From: Terfezia claveryi
Taxonomy: Eukaryota > Ascomycota > Pezizomycetes > Pezizales > Pezizaceae
NCBI GenBank assembly: GCA_015179025.1
Contig: WHUX01000078.1
Location: 124,001-188,000 of the forward strand
Length of the DNA stretch: 64,000 bases
Direction: 5' to 3'
Position numbers and translations under genes: made by a program. The notes beneath the pieces are model-generated. The model was not told the origin of the DNA and did not search any database. It saw only the letters and a list, made by a program, of their open reading frames with translations. Each line of letters opens with the position of its first letter. The stretch's first letter is position 1. Below, piece by piece: positions 32,151 through 46,218 of this stretch.

Positions 32151-33606
32151 TCACGCCTCGTCACCCTCAGTGACCGTGCAGAGTTCTCTTTTAATTTGAA
32201 TATCGTGCAAATTAGATTGAGCCTGTAGTTGTTGTACCATGGAGGACGGGAGGGGCATTTGTGTTGGTGGGGATGGCAACATCACCTGACCAGAGACTGA
32301 GCCTCGTCTGGAGGGACTCCGAGTCGCCGGTGGGGATGCCATGCCCTCCTCGCCCAACTTTGGGCTTGCAGACTTGCTGATATCTCTATTTTCTCCGCCG
32401 TCAAGTTCTCGCCACTTCCTTTCACAAGCTACACCAGGAATCTTTTTCTTGCAACCCAGCTCCAGCATCTTCCTACTAACCATCTCCCAATACTCCTTCG
32501 TTACCGCGTCCTTTGCCTCCTTCAAATAGCCAACATCGTCGGCTTCCCATACACGCATCTTCTCCTTGAGGCGCTTGTATCGCATCTGCAAGGTAGGCAC
32601 CTTAAATTCTCCACGAGACATGTCGAGGAACCTCTTTTGGATGATCTTCCAAGGAAGGTTTTCCTCATCTTTGAGCTTCAAAAGAAGAGTATCATCGTCA
32701 GTCAAAGGGGTGGATTGCTTTGGACTCTTTGGATTGCCTGTGGTAGAGGTGGAATTCAGAGTGACCCCAGATACAGATTTCCGCCTCTTTGTCAAAGGGG
32801 GGAATGTGGTGTTAACGAAGGCCCTGACTCCGACTGAAACGGACGCTTGTATGGGTGGTGTCGAGACTGAACTGGAAACTGGTGATGGTGGAGATGCTGT
32901 TGGATCATGTTGCCTTTTGTTGGGGCACCAACAATCGAGGAGACACATGAAAGTGGTGGTGTTGGTGGAATACTCGATGGGGGAAGTGCTGGAGAACCAT
33001 TCCCTTGTAGAGCAAGATGATGAAACTGTATTGGCTGTGGCTGTAACGGCTCGTGGTCTTGTGAGTATGAGGGGGATGAGAGCAGCGGTGCACTAAGAAC
33101 TTGTATAGTGTCAAACGGTCCCATATTAGATCCATAGTCATGAATGCCATGATAGTTATCGTAAGGTAAAGCTTGATGTTCCATTGAATATGGTAATTGA
33201 CCCTAGAAGATTGAAGAATCTCGTTAGCTGGAAGTAGTTGAGAAAAATAGTCAAGGGTAAGAAGATTGCTTAGAGTGTACCAAAAGCACTAACTTACATT
33301 AATATTATAATGATGGATCCAATCCTCGTCTCCCACACCTCCTCCGTATCCATCCATACTGTCCAACGAGCTGGCGGCGGACATGTTTGAGGAGTTTGAT
33401 AATGACCTTGGAAACGTGTGGAGATGAGGTGCAACGAGATTGGGGTCACTGCAAGCAGTTGAGTACCCGTCAAAAATTTCTTCCATTTCAATTCCAGCCG
33501 ATTCGTATCCAGGATTGGATAAGAATGGGTTGAAATCGGGGTCCAAGATTATTGGAGCCACGGTTGCTGTTTCGGGATGGGGCTTGTTTGCAGTGGGGGT
33601 AGCCAC
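32151..33606 (-). CDS. SANT/Myb-like DNA-binding protein (multi-exon, start not resolved)
   Basis: An exon with ILDPDFNPFLSNPGYESAG ends at 33298, before donor GTAAGT. A 95-bp intron (33203-33297) ends in CTTCTAG, and exon 2 continues in frame from 33202 with YSMEHQALPYDN. Exon 2 and the last coding stretch are in different frames. A 77-bp intron (32897-32973; donor GTATTC weak, acceptor CCAACAG) would restore the frame; a frameshift is the alternative. The last exon encodes a tandem helical module: LLLKLKDEENLPWKIIQKRF then LQMRYKRLKEKMRVW, and EYWEMVSRKMLELGCKKK then ACERKWREL. This is the layout of fungal Myb/SANT-like proteins. A basic TKRRKS precedes it, consistent with nuclear localisation. 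The 5' end is uncertain: the frame extends to a possible acceptor at 33617 and needs an upstream exon with the ATG. Confidence 0.7.
33203..33297 (-). other. Intron of the SANT-like gene
   Basis: GTAAGT donor after codon AAT, CTTCTAG acceptor, 95 bp, phase 0. It joins two frames that are both open. Confidence 0.75.
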
Positions 33607-33724
33607 GAGAAAAGGAGCTGACCGTGAAGTCCGCCGCCGGTGAGTTAAGAAGGTCTCTGCTGGTCTGTTGTGCCGCAGGAGCGGGACGGTTGCTTAGAAG
33701 ATACTTGTAGAGCTCTATCCCCAA

Positions 33725-36700
33725 GCAGGTATTGGAAACGCTATATCAGAACAAAATGATGGAGCAATAAAAATATCAGAAATAGCTGCTGTGGGAACCA
33801 AGAGCAGAGTTGTCGTATTTTTGAGATGGAGTATCAGTTATATCAAAAGCGGTGACACAAGCAGGAAGGTATATTGAAATGAGAAAATGCTCGAAAGGAT
33901 CAGAGCTTTAAGGCCAGAGCGCAGTCTCGAGATCTCCACTTCTGAATTTGCGTAGATGGAGAGCGAACTCTGCGTAAGATGTCTAAGTAGGTGGCCACCC
34001 ACAACACGGCAAGAGATTGGGATCTCGATAGAGCAAGGCTATTATCTTCTGTCGGATAGGAGCCGTGATTAATAAACGGGGCTAATTGGCCGAAGTTCGA
34101 AGATCGAATCGAATATTAGGAGTCCGTGATGATAACCAGTAGGTACAAAACTATACAGTAATGTATATGCACTGTACCTTACTTATAGTACGCCTCAATC
34201 AATATCGAAGAAGGTGATGCACATATATAGGGTAGACTATTGGATGCCGCTTGGGCTTGACTTCGAGGCGCAGATGGTAAATCTTAAAGTCGGAATCCTA
34301 CTTGAAGTAAGACTAATATGGCAGTTGCGAGGCCTCTGGTTATCGAGCTGGGGATGAACCTTCGACGTCTCTCCGCAGATGGGCTCTATCTGAGATTTAA
34401 AGCCCGGTACGGTGCGATGCCCCAATATATGCATTCCCTACCTCGTTTAAATTTGAAATCGATCTTAAGCTCATTGCCCGCGCTAGCTTGCACTTCGACT
34501 TGATTGACCATTTTTGATTCGCAACTTTCTTTTTCTACTTGCTCTTCCTTCCTGGTCAAACCTCTCGCGGGAAAGCTAGAGGCCGCGCGAGCGATCTTCG
34601 TCTTACCTGGCGGCGCAGACAGCCAGCTGTGCCGGGGACCCCTGTTCCCTGTCTTGCTTAGCAGAGCACCTCCAGCATGAACCGAGTAGGTAGGATGGCC
34701 AGCCCTAGAGCCTGTTTCAGAGAGCCTGCAAGCGTGATAGAGGTGCCCGGCGCTCAATCATTTCTGAGCTCTCTCGGTTCTGCACAACCCAATTGAGCAC
34801 TGTGAAAGGACATCGACCTATCCAAACTCGTCTTACGCGCTGAGTGCGGAGAAGCTAGAGCAGATCCCAGGCGATACAGATGTGATTGGTCCTTTAATTC
34901 CATTGTTATACCCTAAGTGGCGTAGCCATGTTTGAATTGTGATCGAAGAATCCCCTTGTTGTCTTGGATGCTGGCGCATGCATATGCGAGTGTGCATTCC
35001 TATGAAAGGCAGCTCGCCGATATGAATGCCATTGTCTCGAGAATAATAGACGCAGATTGAAAAAAGGCAAGGAAGAACAATTCATCTATGATCAAACCAG
35101 GTAAGCATGTGGAAGTAGACAATACCCGTTGTTTTCCATCACTAGGCTTAATGTACATCTGTGTCCAGCCGCAAGGTATCTATCTACCTCACTGTACCTA
35201 AGCTTCCGCCGAGCTTACGTCAACGAGCATCATGGCTAATGACCCTGGGATCGCTGTCGAGTGCGAATGTGCTGCGCCGTGAAATTACTGTTGCTAGTAG
35301 TCCTGATAGGACCAACCCGATCAAATGATTTGTATTTGTCTCTACGGGACTTTCCTCTCTACGAGAGGCTTGTGCCAACCAGCCTAGGACTGTCCCGAGT
35401 TGTTTGGAAACCTGTTCCTCCCAGATCAATTAATCTATTCATATTAGAACACCAAACCTGGCATGCAACGTCGCTCAGCCGACTAGCCCATCAGATTGAA
35501 CCAGTTATACTACCTTGATTCACACGACACCACCCATATATTTAAGTGATTATCTTCATTTAAATTGCTCTTCGCCGTGCTTTCCCTCCTTCAGCAGATG
35601 AGTCTACTTTCATCCCCACCACAAATTCGCTTGCCAGCTGAGTAAGGTAATTAATTAGGTATATTTCGTATGCGCACATTGATATCTATAATCGGATATT
35701 AAAGAAACTTGTCCCCCCGGGATTCAATGTTAGCATGCATTATCTATCGAGACTGAATATCAATAGATTAGTACGTGGAGATGCTTTCCAGTCTTCCGCG
35801 ATTTGAAAAGCAAAATTTCCTCCGGCCGTGATTCCTACGTATCCTGCCCTCATTTGGTTATGCACGATGAGTAATTGGATCGTCGATAGTTAGGTTCAGA
35901 ATCATTTCAATACTCGAGAACTGCTCACGCTTGTGGGGCACCATTAATATCGCACTATCTGCGAAGTAAGGACAACATTATATTAGTTCGTCAAATCATC
36001 AGCCACAAATCTCCAAATCTTTTGCATGAGAACCCATCAAGGTAGCCCACCTCAGGTGACTTATTGTTCATGCGGGCTATCAAATTCCTACCGGTCAGCC
36101 GTACCGGTAGTCAAACCAAGGCACCCACCCAGTGTCAAGGATAAGACATGCAATGCAACTCGTTAAATAGCTCCTACCCTATATTTGTGTCACGATAACC
36201 GCCCGCGATAGCTCGCGCCGCTGAGATGACGAATTAGTTTGCTAATCTTTCTTGTGGATATCGAAGGGGTGCAGTATGTTGTTGGTTGGCCATTGTTTGA
36301 GCATGTTGAACGAGTTTAATACAACAATATGACTGATAGACATAAGGGCATGCACAACAATAGCTTGCTTCACGAACAATCTGCGCTTAAACAATAGCCA
36401 CGGTAACTACTTGATGGATCTGCGCATAATAGTCTAAACTTGGACGCAAGAGTGTATTTAGAAGATGAGTCCTCAAGTCGGAGGTTAGCGCTTGAGATGC
36501 GGTTCAAATTTAACGAGATAAGATGATTCGTGTCCTAGAACAATTGGTTTGTGATATAGAACTCTTTGTAGATAAATGCATAAAATTCCCTTAAAGTGGT
36601 GCAACCACTTGTAAATCCAAACAAGTAAACCTGAGGCAAGCCCTAGGTACTGTATCGACCTAACCCAGGCAAGCCCATCCATCATTCCCTTGCCTGTTTT

Positions 36701-39700
36701 CGTAGCATTCTGCAGATTTGCTGGTACCTACATACATACATATACATCCATCAAGCTTCGTTCACCTGTTGTGGCCTTGCTGTGATTGATGCATGCATGA
36801 ATGCAGGGGTTGCTCGACACTGCATATGCCTTACTTTGTGGATTGCCAGCGCATCATCTGCACTTGGAGGTACCTACGCTAACTGTCATCACTGGCATTC
36901 CATTGGATGAATCTTAACCAAGATGTAGAAAACCAATCAATCATTTGAGCGTCAGGACCCTGGCTTGGCTTCGTTAGCGTGATTTGCTCTCACAAATAGG
37001 AATTACTCTGCGCTCGCGGCCCCATAAGGTATAATGTTGTTATCTAAAGCCCAGTATATATATGTACATAAGTATGTTTCGATTTTCTCGAAACTTGCAG
37101 AAGCCGGAAAATTCGAACTGCCAGAACGAGTGGAGGAATGTGTCGTCCGGGCGGCGGAAGAAGTATATATCAAGTCCGGACGCGGTTGTCCGTTTTAGAG
37201 TTTGCGAAATCGTCTAGTAACGGGTCGCAGCAGGTGAGTATGACTACTATATCATAACCAGAAAACCAGATGGGTCTTCGTGATCTACATACTTTCCACA
37301 AAGCTGGGCCAATACGAACAATTGAAATAGACTCTACAGGGTTTCTATAATCGTGAATCCCGTTCCGCAGTCTAAAATTTGTTTCAGGAGATGCAATGGA
37401 ATACGTGAGGTGTCACGGTTGGCGACATGCACCACCGGATTAGACATGATAATTGATCTCAAGGCTTCCATCGCATACGAAATTCTCGGTCCACGACTAG
37501 CTATAGTAAATTCCCTGAAGTATATTTATATAAACGTATGTACAAATATCGGCATTTCATGCCATTTTCCACCCTGGAGCTATAGAACTCGGAATTATTA
37601 TACTCATGGCTCGAAGTCATGTCGTGTAAAACAAAGTCGATGAGGCAATTGCAAAAGCCTAGCCCGATGGACAACGTAACCTATTCTAAACCTACTCAAG
37701 CATATTCGATCAGAGTACATTTGCATCAAGCGTAAAGTAGGTAGCTGTAATACAAACTTCTGGATACAAGCAAAATTGAGAGAGGATTGTCACTGCCCAG
37801 CTCGGCAATGTGCGGGTCGGTTCGTTACCCTGCTCGGGATGCAATCTCCTCTTATTAATTAAATTTAAGCCCTGGGTTGGGCTCAACCCACTAGCAACAC
37901 CTCTGTTTTCATGGCTTGCCCCCAATTCAGTAGCTAAATCCGACAAGATTAGATACAATACAATATTTAGAGTACTGGTTGCGAACTGGGCCCAGCTCGG
38001 GGACATCTCGTTGACTCTAGATCTAACGCTCATATACCGATATCATGGGTAAACTCAATGAACTGCCGATATCAAATCTGGCAAGCATTTGCGCCGTGAC
38101 TTCTATTGCCGGCACCTTTGCATATGTGCATTGCAGATATCGGTACATATATGCCACTATAAGCCGCAGCAAGACATTTATCAACCTTGAATGCGCCCTT
38201 CGGCAGAATACCACTCACAATCCAATCATATGATAAGCCAGTTCGCGCCATGGTAGCTACAGACACAGTTACATACTATGTATATATATATGATCATGCT
38301 TTGAAGTAGCAACCAGGCCTGGCCACCAGATTCCCATTGATCCCGTCTGTCTTCAGGGAGGAAGCAATACAACAATGTAGCGGGTCCACATAATATCCGA
38401 TCGTGAGCTCGTCCAATCCGCTTTCATAACTGGGCCGACCGGCCCTGATTGGTCAGTTTGAGTACAACGGAAGGCCCCTGCTAGAGTGAGAACCCTGTGC
38501 TGATGGCATGAAAAATGGTTAGCTACCGGTACCACATCATCTGAGCATAGTAGCAGCGGCACTGCTACTGTACCTATCGCCGAGGGGATTTTGTACGCTG
38601 TGTCACATACCTGGTTCGATTCATTTGCGTGAATTGTTTATTGCTTCATTTGTTTATTTCGCAGTTCATGGCCTGCTAGGATTACTCTGGCCTTTACCTA
38701 ACCATAAACAAATTGCGCTGCATTGTAGCCAAAACGGGAACGTCCTTTCCCTGTGGTCAATATCTACTCTACAGATATACATCTTGGTGAGCAGAATGAA
38801 TGCAATACGCAATGCGGGTGCGTAAAGTTGTGCCAAGGGTGAAAAAAATATAGAAACTACCTAAGTCCAATATATTGCGGATGGTCTATGATATTTGAGA
38901 GTCTGTTGGTTATATACTATATTAATTCTGTATTACTTTTGTTTTGGAGTACCGGTATGCAAAGACAAATGAGCAACATATCCTCTGGTGGTAGCTGAAT
39001 GACCAAGTTTTAGCTACATACATACATAGGTATTACCACATCCATATGTGTGTTTGATGAGATTTAGACATGATAACTATTTGATGGAGCTAACACTTAA
39101 GCATAGCCATATATGTAATGTAAAGTGCATATTCTCTCCATAATCACTTCATCAATGAACTACATATGTATGTACATAGGTAAATAGGTATAGACATATT
39201 ATTGCTTAGTTCTGATCTAGGCTGCATGTCAACTAGCCCAATGCAACATGCTAGCCACAATTATTATTTAATATCCAAAGAGCAGTTTCCGATCTGCATG
39301 TTGCAGTGCATACAGCACACCCTTGAAGGAAGGTCTGCGATGTTTCAGGTACTCCGTTGAGAAGGAAGCGAGGATCTGCGAGATGAGCACCGAAACATAG
39401 GACAGAGGTGGAAATCTCGAGAAAATAGCAGCGAAAAGCTGTCAGACTAAGTAAGGCTGCAGCCTCAAATCGCCTGACTTAATTTCCAGCCCTGCTTAGG
39501 TACACAATGCTATTGGGAGACAAGGCAGGCAACGACAACCCCTACCAAAAGTTTTTCTTTTTAACGTCCAATAATTGGCAATCAACCTAAGGTATCCCTG
39601 TGTAGACTAGGCACATCTCCGAGTCTGGCCGCTCCGCGAGACTCTTAAGCTGCCCTTTAGTTGTTACCATCCAGAAGTAGAATGTTGGTCTTAGTAGTGT

Positions 39701-41218
39701 ATATAGATCACCTTGCACATCAAAAAATAAACTATTCGTTCACTGGCACATTGGGATTCAATTGAATAAGAGATGCTTACAAGGGGGAACTTCCCTAACA
39801 AAACCCTATAAGCGATGATAACTACTAACTAGTGAACTTCACATCTTCATCAGTTAAATATATCGAGCGTGGATTCAGACACATAGCCCCTCGGTTTTAG
39901 CAACGAATCAAAAACCGCCGGGACTACTCGATGCCCATTGCTTATGTGCATTTCATCGTCGCTTGCACTTCTTTCGCCCGATAGTTTTAAGCGCTGACCA
40001 CTGACCAATGCATGCGCGGAGTCTTTTCTTCGTGCATGCCTCTGCATATATTCATGAATCACAAACAAGGCTATTATATCCAACATTACGCAGTGCAAGG
40101 ATCATAATCCTATTGTCTCCCTTCTTCTCTGATATCCCTGCCGGCGCTTAAGCTAGTCATCACCCCTAATAACCGATTCTTACTGGCTCATGTGAGTCGA
40201 GGCCTTGGGTATTGGTTGTGCCAATGGTAAAGATCGAGACCACAGCACCGCTTGTACAGTACGAACATAGCCGATTACAGCTTCATATAAGCGACCCGAT
40301 GCCTGCTTTGTAACTTAATGGTGGATTCCTCGATCAGGACCTACCTAGTCCTTAATAGTAGTAGTTAGGAGGCTGGGCCTACCCTTCATCACCAGGCATA
40401 TTCCAAGCGACGTAAGAGGCCATTGCGGCCAGGCCAGCTGGTTGTCAAATAGATTCGACTGTCTTTTAACCTCAGTGTGGTACAATGAGCATGTTGGTGA
40501 GCCCAATTTAAACCCTCAAGCCATATGCTTTTATATACACAAATGCTATGTGAATCTTACAAAGAATTAGTAGTAGGTACTTAATTACACGGTGAAATGA
40601 CCAAGGGCCGAAATTTCTCCCTACGATAGTTACATATGCGCCAATTGCTGCTGCCCGGTGAGTAGAGAAAAACAGCACCGCTAACTATGCTACTACTACA
40701 TATTTATATAAGCAGAGACATTAGTCGAGGTATGGCTTCCTAACTTTGAAGTCTTCAATCTCTATCACTAAACTAATTACCACGCTTTGGATAGGTAATA
40801 TGGTCTTATATATGTTGCCTCATACGGTAATCAGAGCTATACAGGTATTCTAACGTGCGGAGTGTATATTTCAATTTCACCCTTCCGGATTCCTTTAATC
40901 CTCGAATGCGAGTCACGGTATGATCTTCCGGCATGGGATGCCAGGTTTGTCACCATCCTGCAGGAACCACCCGCACCAGGTACGGAGGACCGAGACAATC
41001 TTTTTCCCTATTAAGCGAGTTGCAGAAGCTCACAGGAACGCACGGGCATCCCTAGCTTGTGATTCGCGGAAACGGAATGCGTGTGATACCGCGTCATGGA
41101 TGCAGGATACTAGCTGGGGTATCCCAGCGAGATTTCGTAGCGATGGTACTAGAGTGGGGTTTCCTAAGTAAGTTGCCAGCAGGATACGGCTACATAATAA
41201 ATATCTAGCATTAAGTGG
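33725..41218. other. Long gene-poor region
   Basis: About 7.5 kb without a credible ORF. 34480-34800 is a GC-rich island with no ORF that I trust and could be a structured RNA or a promoter CpG-like zone of the upstream SANT gene. The remainder has scattered TACCTA/TAGGTA and TATATA words. I see no transposon ends here. Confidence 0.45.
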
Positions 41219-42107
41219 ATGATAGATGGAGCAGTCGCTGGTTCACACGAAGTCACTCCCCCAACCACCGAGCTGTACGTTGACCTCATTGCAGGTCAAT
41301 GTGGGAATTTCTGTCGGATTGATATTTACGGAGAACGTATCTATCGTAGGGCTTATGTGTCAGCTCTCAGGCTGTGTAAATCCATAGATAGTAGTATTAA
41401 GTTAAACACTTGAGTATGTACGGTAGATTAGACAACTTATTGATACCGCACTGGCAGTGACCATATACTTACCTACTACAGCCCATTATGTTTGTGTGCG
41501 GCATAGTTGTCTAGCTTCAAGTTTCCACTCCAGGTCCAAAACCTAATAGTGAAATTTCTGGCAAGGACGTCTATCTACTAGAGCGGGGAATTTCTCTCCA
41601 GGCTGACAACTGCCCCACTCATGTTCAGAAGTCACTTGAGTTATGGGGTTTTTGCTTTTCTCATATGCATATGCCGCCCGCTTCATTTAAATTCCGAGCC
41701 AGAGTTTCTGCTACCTTTTCGAGGCTGGTTCTCATCGCATGGTGACAATTGCATATCGAATTACGGCCAAAGCACGTGCCAAATTGCGGATAGATTAGCT
41801 GTTGCGCAGCTCCATATTGCTTTTTCGGCAAGGCCTTACCTATGCCATAAGGGGGCTTTTCCGCGGATGTACTGTAGGCACAATTTCATGATCAATTGCA
41901 CTCTACCTTGAACACCAATTGCCGTGCTCCGACTACTATCGCCGAGGGCCTTATGCCTATGGGTCCAAGCTGCGGCTACCCAATCATTTAACCACATATT
42001 TTTCTGTACGACTTCGCGTAAACCAGATTGCATTTGATAGCGATTACCATGTCCTTGCACATGGCCCTAGCTCTGCCAAGTCCACCTGTCGAATTGTCCT
42101 TAGGTAA
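41219..42107 (+). pseudogene. Possible remnant or multi-exon gene with RNase-like pattern
   Basis: Three short plus-strand frames carry protein-like stretches: 41219-41413 with GNFCRIDIYGERIYRRAYVS then ALRLCKS (two cysteines spaced 21 apart around a helix), 41621-41911 starting with a hydrophobic leader (MFRSHLSYGVFAFLICIC) and six to seven Cys, and 41919-42107 with YYRRGPYAYG and FSVRLRVNQIAFDSDYHVLA then HGPSSAKSTC. The order YxC-like strand, helix with Cys, late strand pair and terminal Cys recalls small secreted ribonuclease-like fungal proteins. No consistent splice model joins them. Weak evidence only. Confidence 0.2.
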
Positions 42108-44559
42108 GAGCAGGATCCTATACTACAGATCAGTTTTTCACGGCCGAAAAGGCCAACTCTAGAGAACTCTATGAAAAATCTAGAGCGATGGATGCCAGGA
42201 AATGGTCAGTTCGAGATCGGTATAAAGGGGTCGCCTGCATGGTTACTTGGTACCTACGCGAGCGGCGGTAGAGGGTATACGAGGTAGAAGTCCATGCCAG
42301 CGACGATACTCTTACCGGTATCAGAGAGATGGCGACTAACCCCATTTGTAGAGTGGAATACATACGTATGTATGGTAGGTACGGATTCCACGTCTAGGAT
42401 TGGTTTATTATATGGTATTTGTGAGAAAATTACAACGGGTAGCTCCGGATATATATTTCGCCCAATGAGCAAGTTCAGATCTCGATGATTTACTCCACCG
42501 CCGATACCAGTGAGAACCAGTAGGAGACTCCCATACATGTTGAACCAATAGCAAGTATTCGATTTCTAGGGAAATCCTTGAAGGCGCTGTATCGGCCATC
42601 CCCGTTCCATACAACTGATCAAATACGGGGTTATTATCGTTGAAGTCTGAAAGCGAACTGTTGCTTGCGTCGGATATCTATTTGGTGGGGAAGAATTGAT
42701 ATGCTAGTAGGTAGCCCTTGCTGCATTGCTTGCGGGAAAATAAGGTGATCAAGGAGGTTCGTGCTTGTGTATTTTGTTTTTGTCAGACATAATAGTGTAT
42801 TTCGGATGCCGAATAAACTACTTTTGAGTCCTTCAACCCTTATCAGTATTGGGAATGGTGCATTTAGTAAATTATTGCCACTTCTGGTGAATAAAAACGG
42901 ATGGGTCCTAGATGAAAACCAGGTACTATTGATGTAGTATCGGTAAGACCAGGCAAAGCACAATTAAATTTCTCTGGTAACTGAGGCATTCCGCTCGCAA
43001 GAAAATATTTCATTCGTTGGCATCTCGGCGTTGAAGAGAGACGAGACAATGTTTGGCGTTGACTATCTCAGTTCGTGATTCAGTATCTCATTGGGCGACT
43101 GAGCCACGAATAGCACTCATCGTAGATTTAATTTTTTATGTCGAGATAAGACAACGGTGTGGTGGGTTACTCAGAACGTTATTTCAGCCTCCATTCCGTG
43201 GGCATCAGCAGCAAGCAGGGCAAAGCACACTCTTGCCTGACGATCGGTTGGAAATTCACGAATCGAATACGAGAATGTTTAATTAAGGCGTAGTAAGGGG
43301 GAGAAAGGTTCCAGGGCTGTTGGCTAAGGTTGCCCGGGCACAGCGATTCCATCCGCTCGACATAAAGGCCCTGACTGTATTCTAATTCTGGGATTGGTTG
43401 GTGGACTCGTCACTCGTGTGCCTTCCTTTACTGAGATCTTAAGACAAGGCGAGCCCTATGGCGTAGCATCTTCCATAAACTTGAGGCCTAAGAAATTCAT
43501 AAGCCTGCCGGGACAGGCCTGGATGGTTGAGATGCAGATACCTATAGTCGCCAATCCAATCTGATAGATAGTTGCCAAGCTAATGTGAGGGCACATGGGG
43601 TCAACGAAGGATGAACATCTTGAGCAAGTTATGACTAGGCACAGGCCGATAGCTACATTTGTCAGGCGGGGCATTCCGTGGGCTCATGCAAATTAATGGC
43701 ATGGTAGGTTATACTTCTGATGGTAGGGTGATCTAACGCTAGTGTAAGTGGGTTCACTGAAATGTCCCGGATTGCACAATATCCCCCAAACTGTGTTCTG
43801 CTTTTGCCATGCGAGTCATTTGAAGGATCTGCGGGCGTGAGTCTAACCTATTTGCGAGAGCCTTGGCTCGAATTCTCAACCATCTGCCAGTGCTGAGTCT
43901 GGTTGGCACAAGTCCCTCGGTAGAGCCAGTGCTGGTAATATTCGTGTTCGATATGGCCCCCAAATCACGAAAGGCAGAAAGTGTATCTACCTAATAGGGG
44001 CAAGTAACTTGTACTGTCATGTGTCAAACTTAGTTACCATTCGAACAAATGGCTCGAATTAGCTAATCAAGCCCAAGGCTTTGTTAAAGTTAGGGTTTTA
44101 CCTTTGCCCATGGGTTGCTTTCTCGACCGTACCGTAGGTATTACAGGTACTTAGGTTCAGAAACAGAATAACTTATAGAGAAATATGGTACCTATACCTA
44201 GTGATGCCCATCTTTAAAGCGCACAGCAGGTATCACGGGTGCCCTGTTGGTTAGAAGCTTTTTGAGCGATTCTGCCCTCAGCCAGCTCTAGCAGGCAGGT
44301 TTAACAATAGCCAATGTTGGTCATAGAACCATCAGATATTGCTTTTGCTGAGTCGTTTCTCTGACCTTCCCTAGTACTTCACCCTCTGAAACAATACAAG
44401 GGTTCACTTTGCACGGGCATGCAGAGATGTTTGCTCTGGAGATCTTGCAACTAGTTATATCTTAAACCCAATAACGGATACGAAAGAGAGGATTCCAATT
44501 GTTGTGCTTATTATGTTTATTGGGTGTAGATTTCGTGTATGTCTTTATGTATCAGGAAC
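42108..44559. other. No gene seen
   Basis: Only short ORFs on both strands with no recognisable motif. Confidence 0.5.
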
Positions 44560-44717
44560 CTTCATCAGAAGAAATTTATATTGCTTTTGCAGATTGGCAC
44601 CCGAGATTATGTTGCTGTACATATCCGCCGGATCTGGCAGATTAACTTGCGACACCACCTGGGTTTCCTGGTGGCTCATCGTGGTCAGTAATGAGTATTT
44701 AAGGGAAAAAAAAAAAA
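44560..44717 (+). mobile_element. LINE-A tail
   Basis: GGCAGATTAACTTGC, hairpin CCACCTGGGTTTCCTGGTGG, AGTAATGAGTATTTAA and a poly(A) ending at 44719. The second hairpin is mostly deleted. The 5' boundary is approximate. Confidence 0.7.
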
Positions 44718-46129
44718 AAAATTCATCGGAAGAAATTGCATATTACAAAACGACCGAATTTCTGGTTGGACAGGTGTTAATACAATATTAACTAGGGGAT
44801 CTGGAGTACCTAAGCGAAGGCTAGAAAAGCAATCCTGAAATGTAAGAACCAGTAAAAATCCACCGCTTGAACCGAACTCGGCACAGGAGGGTGTTGTGCC
44901 AACCAGACTACGAACTCGGATAGTCTGAACGGCTCGGATATCGATCCGCTGTCAGGCTGGGTTAGCGTTCAGCTGTTTATGCCCGGTGGATGTAATATCG
45001 GTCGTGGCTGAGCAGAACCCCCAAAGAATTTTTGCCAAAGTGTGGGGGAGGTCGATTCTGAATCAAAGGGAATTCGAATAAACAAGAAACATTATTTCTT
45101 CATCACCGAAATAGGGCTGACACATCGTACGTTGTTTATTGCCCAATTCCTTGTCCAAGCACCGGGAGGAAGCCCCTTGTTTCAATAGCACATGCATGTA
45201 ACTCCGCTTTTGGAATATGCAGTGACAGAGTGAAATCTACCTAACCTATAAGAACCGCCCGTGCGAGTGCAGTGACTTGATGCTCTTTAACCAGGTATCC
45301 TTGACACAACAATGGAGAATCCCGTTGAGTAGTGGTTCCGGGGATTTATATGAGAGCAATGCACAATGCGATTGAACCACTAACATTAAGCCAACAGTGC
45401 CTTGGTTCGTTGGACACCAACATTGGCTTAGCTCGCTCGAGATCATACGTCAGGGTAAATAGAAACACGCGAGACCCTGGAACGCAGGAACAGTGGTAAC
45501 TACTGTAACCACTGGGAATGAAGAAACCCCACTAGGACGTGCGTATCCATAAAGTAGTAATTTTGGGAACTAGCACTACTGTAGTGAGCACATACCTGAC
45601 TTGAGTTAATTCTGCGCTAGCGTACTTGAGGTCAAAACACGGTACCTATATCTCAGCGGGAAAGAGAGGCCCAGGATAGCGTATGCCAGTATGTCCGTGG
45701 CCTCGAGCCAGGTCCATACAGCGTTATGCCTGACAAGGTCTTACCGGTAACCAGGCGATATTTGGTGAGGTGCAACAGACATCAATGTGAGGCTTTAAAG
45801 TACGCTAGCGAAAACCGAATTAGTACACAAATTGTTGGAGTTTCAACATGAGGATAGAGAGGTGAACTTCAGGTTTGAGATCGGCTATACTAAGGCTTAT
45901 TTCATCTCACTTTCCGGGTTGGCATGGTCCAAACCTGGTTGAAACCTTTCATATCCAATGTGAGATCTCTATCCATTGTTGGTATCTTGACTGCCCACTC
46001 ACATGGAATTGCTTTTTAGATAAAAGTGCGGAGTACGGACAGGCGATTATAAACGTCTAGGTTATGCGTACTTATGGTCTAGTCGAACCTGTGGTTGTAA
46101 ATGATAATAGTGCAAGCACCGATCACCTT
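44718..46129. other. No gene seen
   Basis: No coding or repeat signal beyond short ORFs. Confidence 0.5.
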
Positions 46130-46218
46130 CATGTCCTGAATCCACCCCGGTTTCCAGTGGCTCTTCATGGTCCCTTACCTGGACCAAACAGGAGTAATGA
46201 GTATTTTTCTAAAAAATG
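46130..46218 (+). mobile_element. LINE-A tail, degenerate
   Basis: GTCCTGAATCCACCCCGG, then TTTCCAGTGGCTC, a GGTCC...GGACC second hairpin, GAGTAATGAGTATTT and an A-rich end. Confidence 0.65.

Noticed and set aside
34480..34800. GC-rich island that might be a structured RNA such as SRP RNA
   Set aside because: The minus strand starts with GCCGGGC-like sequence, but I could not find the conserved SRP helix 8 loop or Alu-domain motif in the right order.
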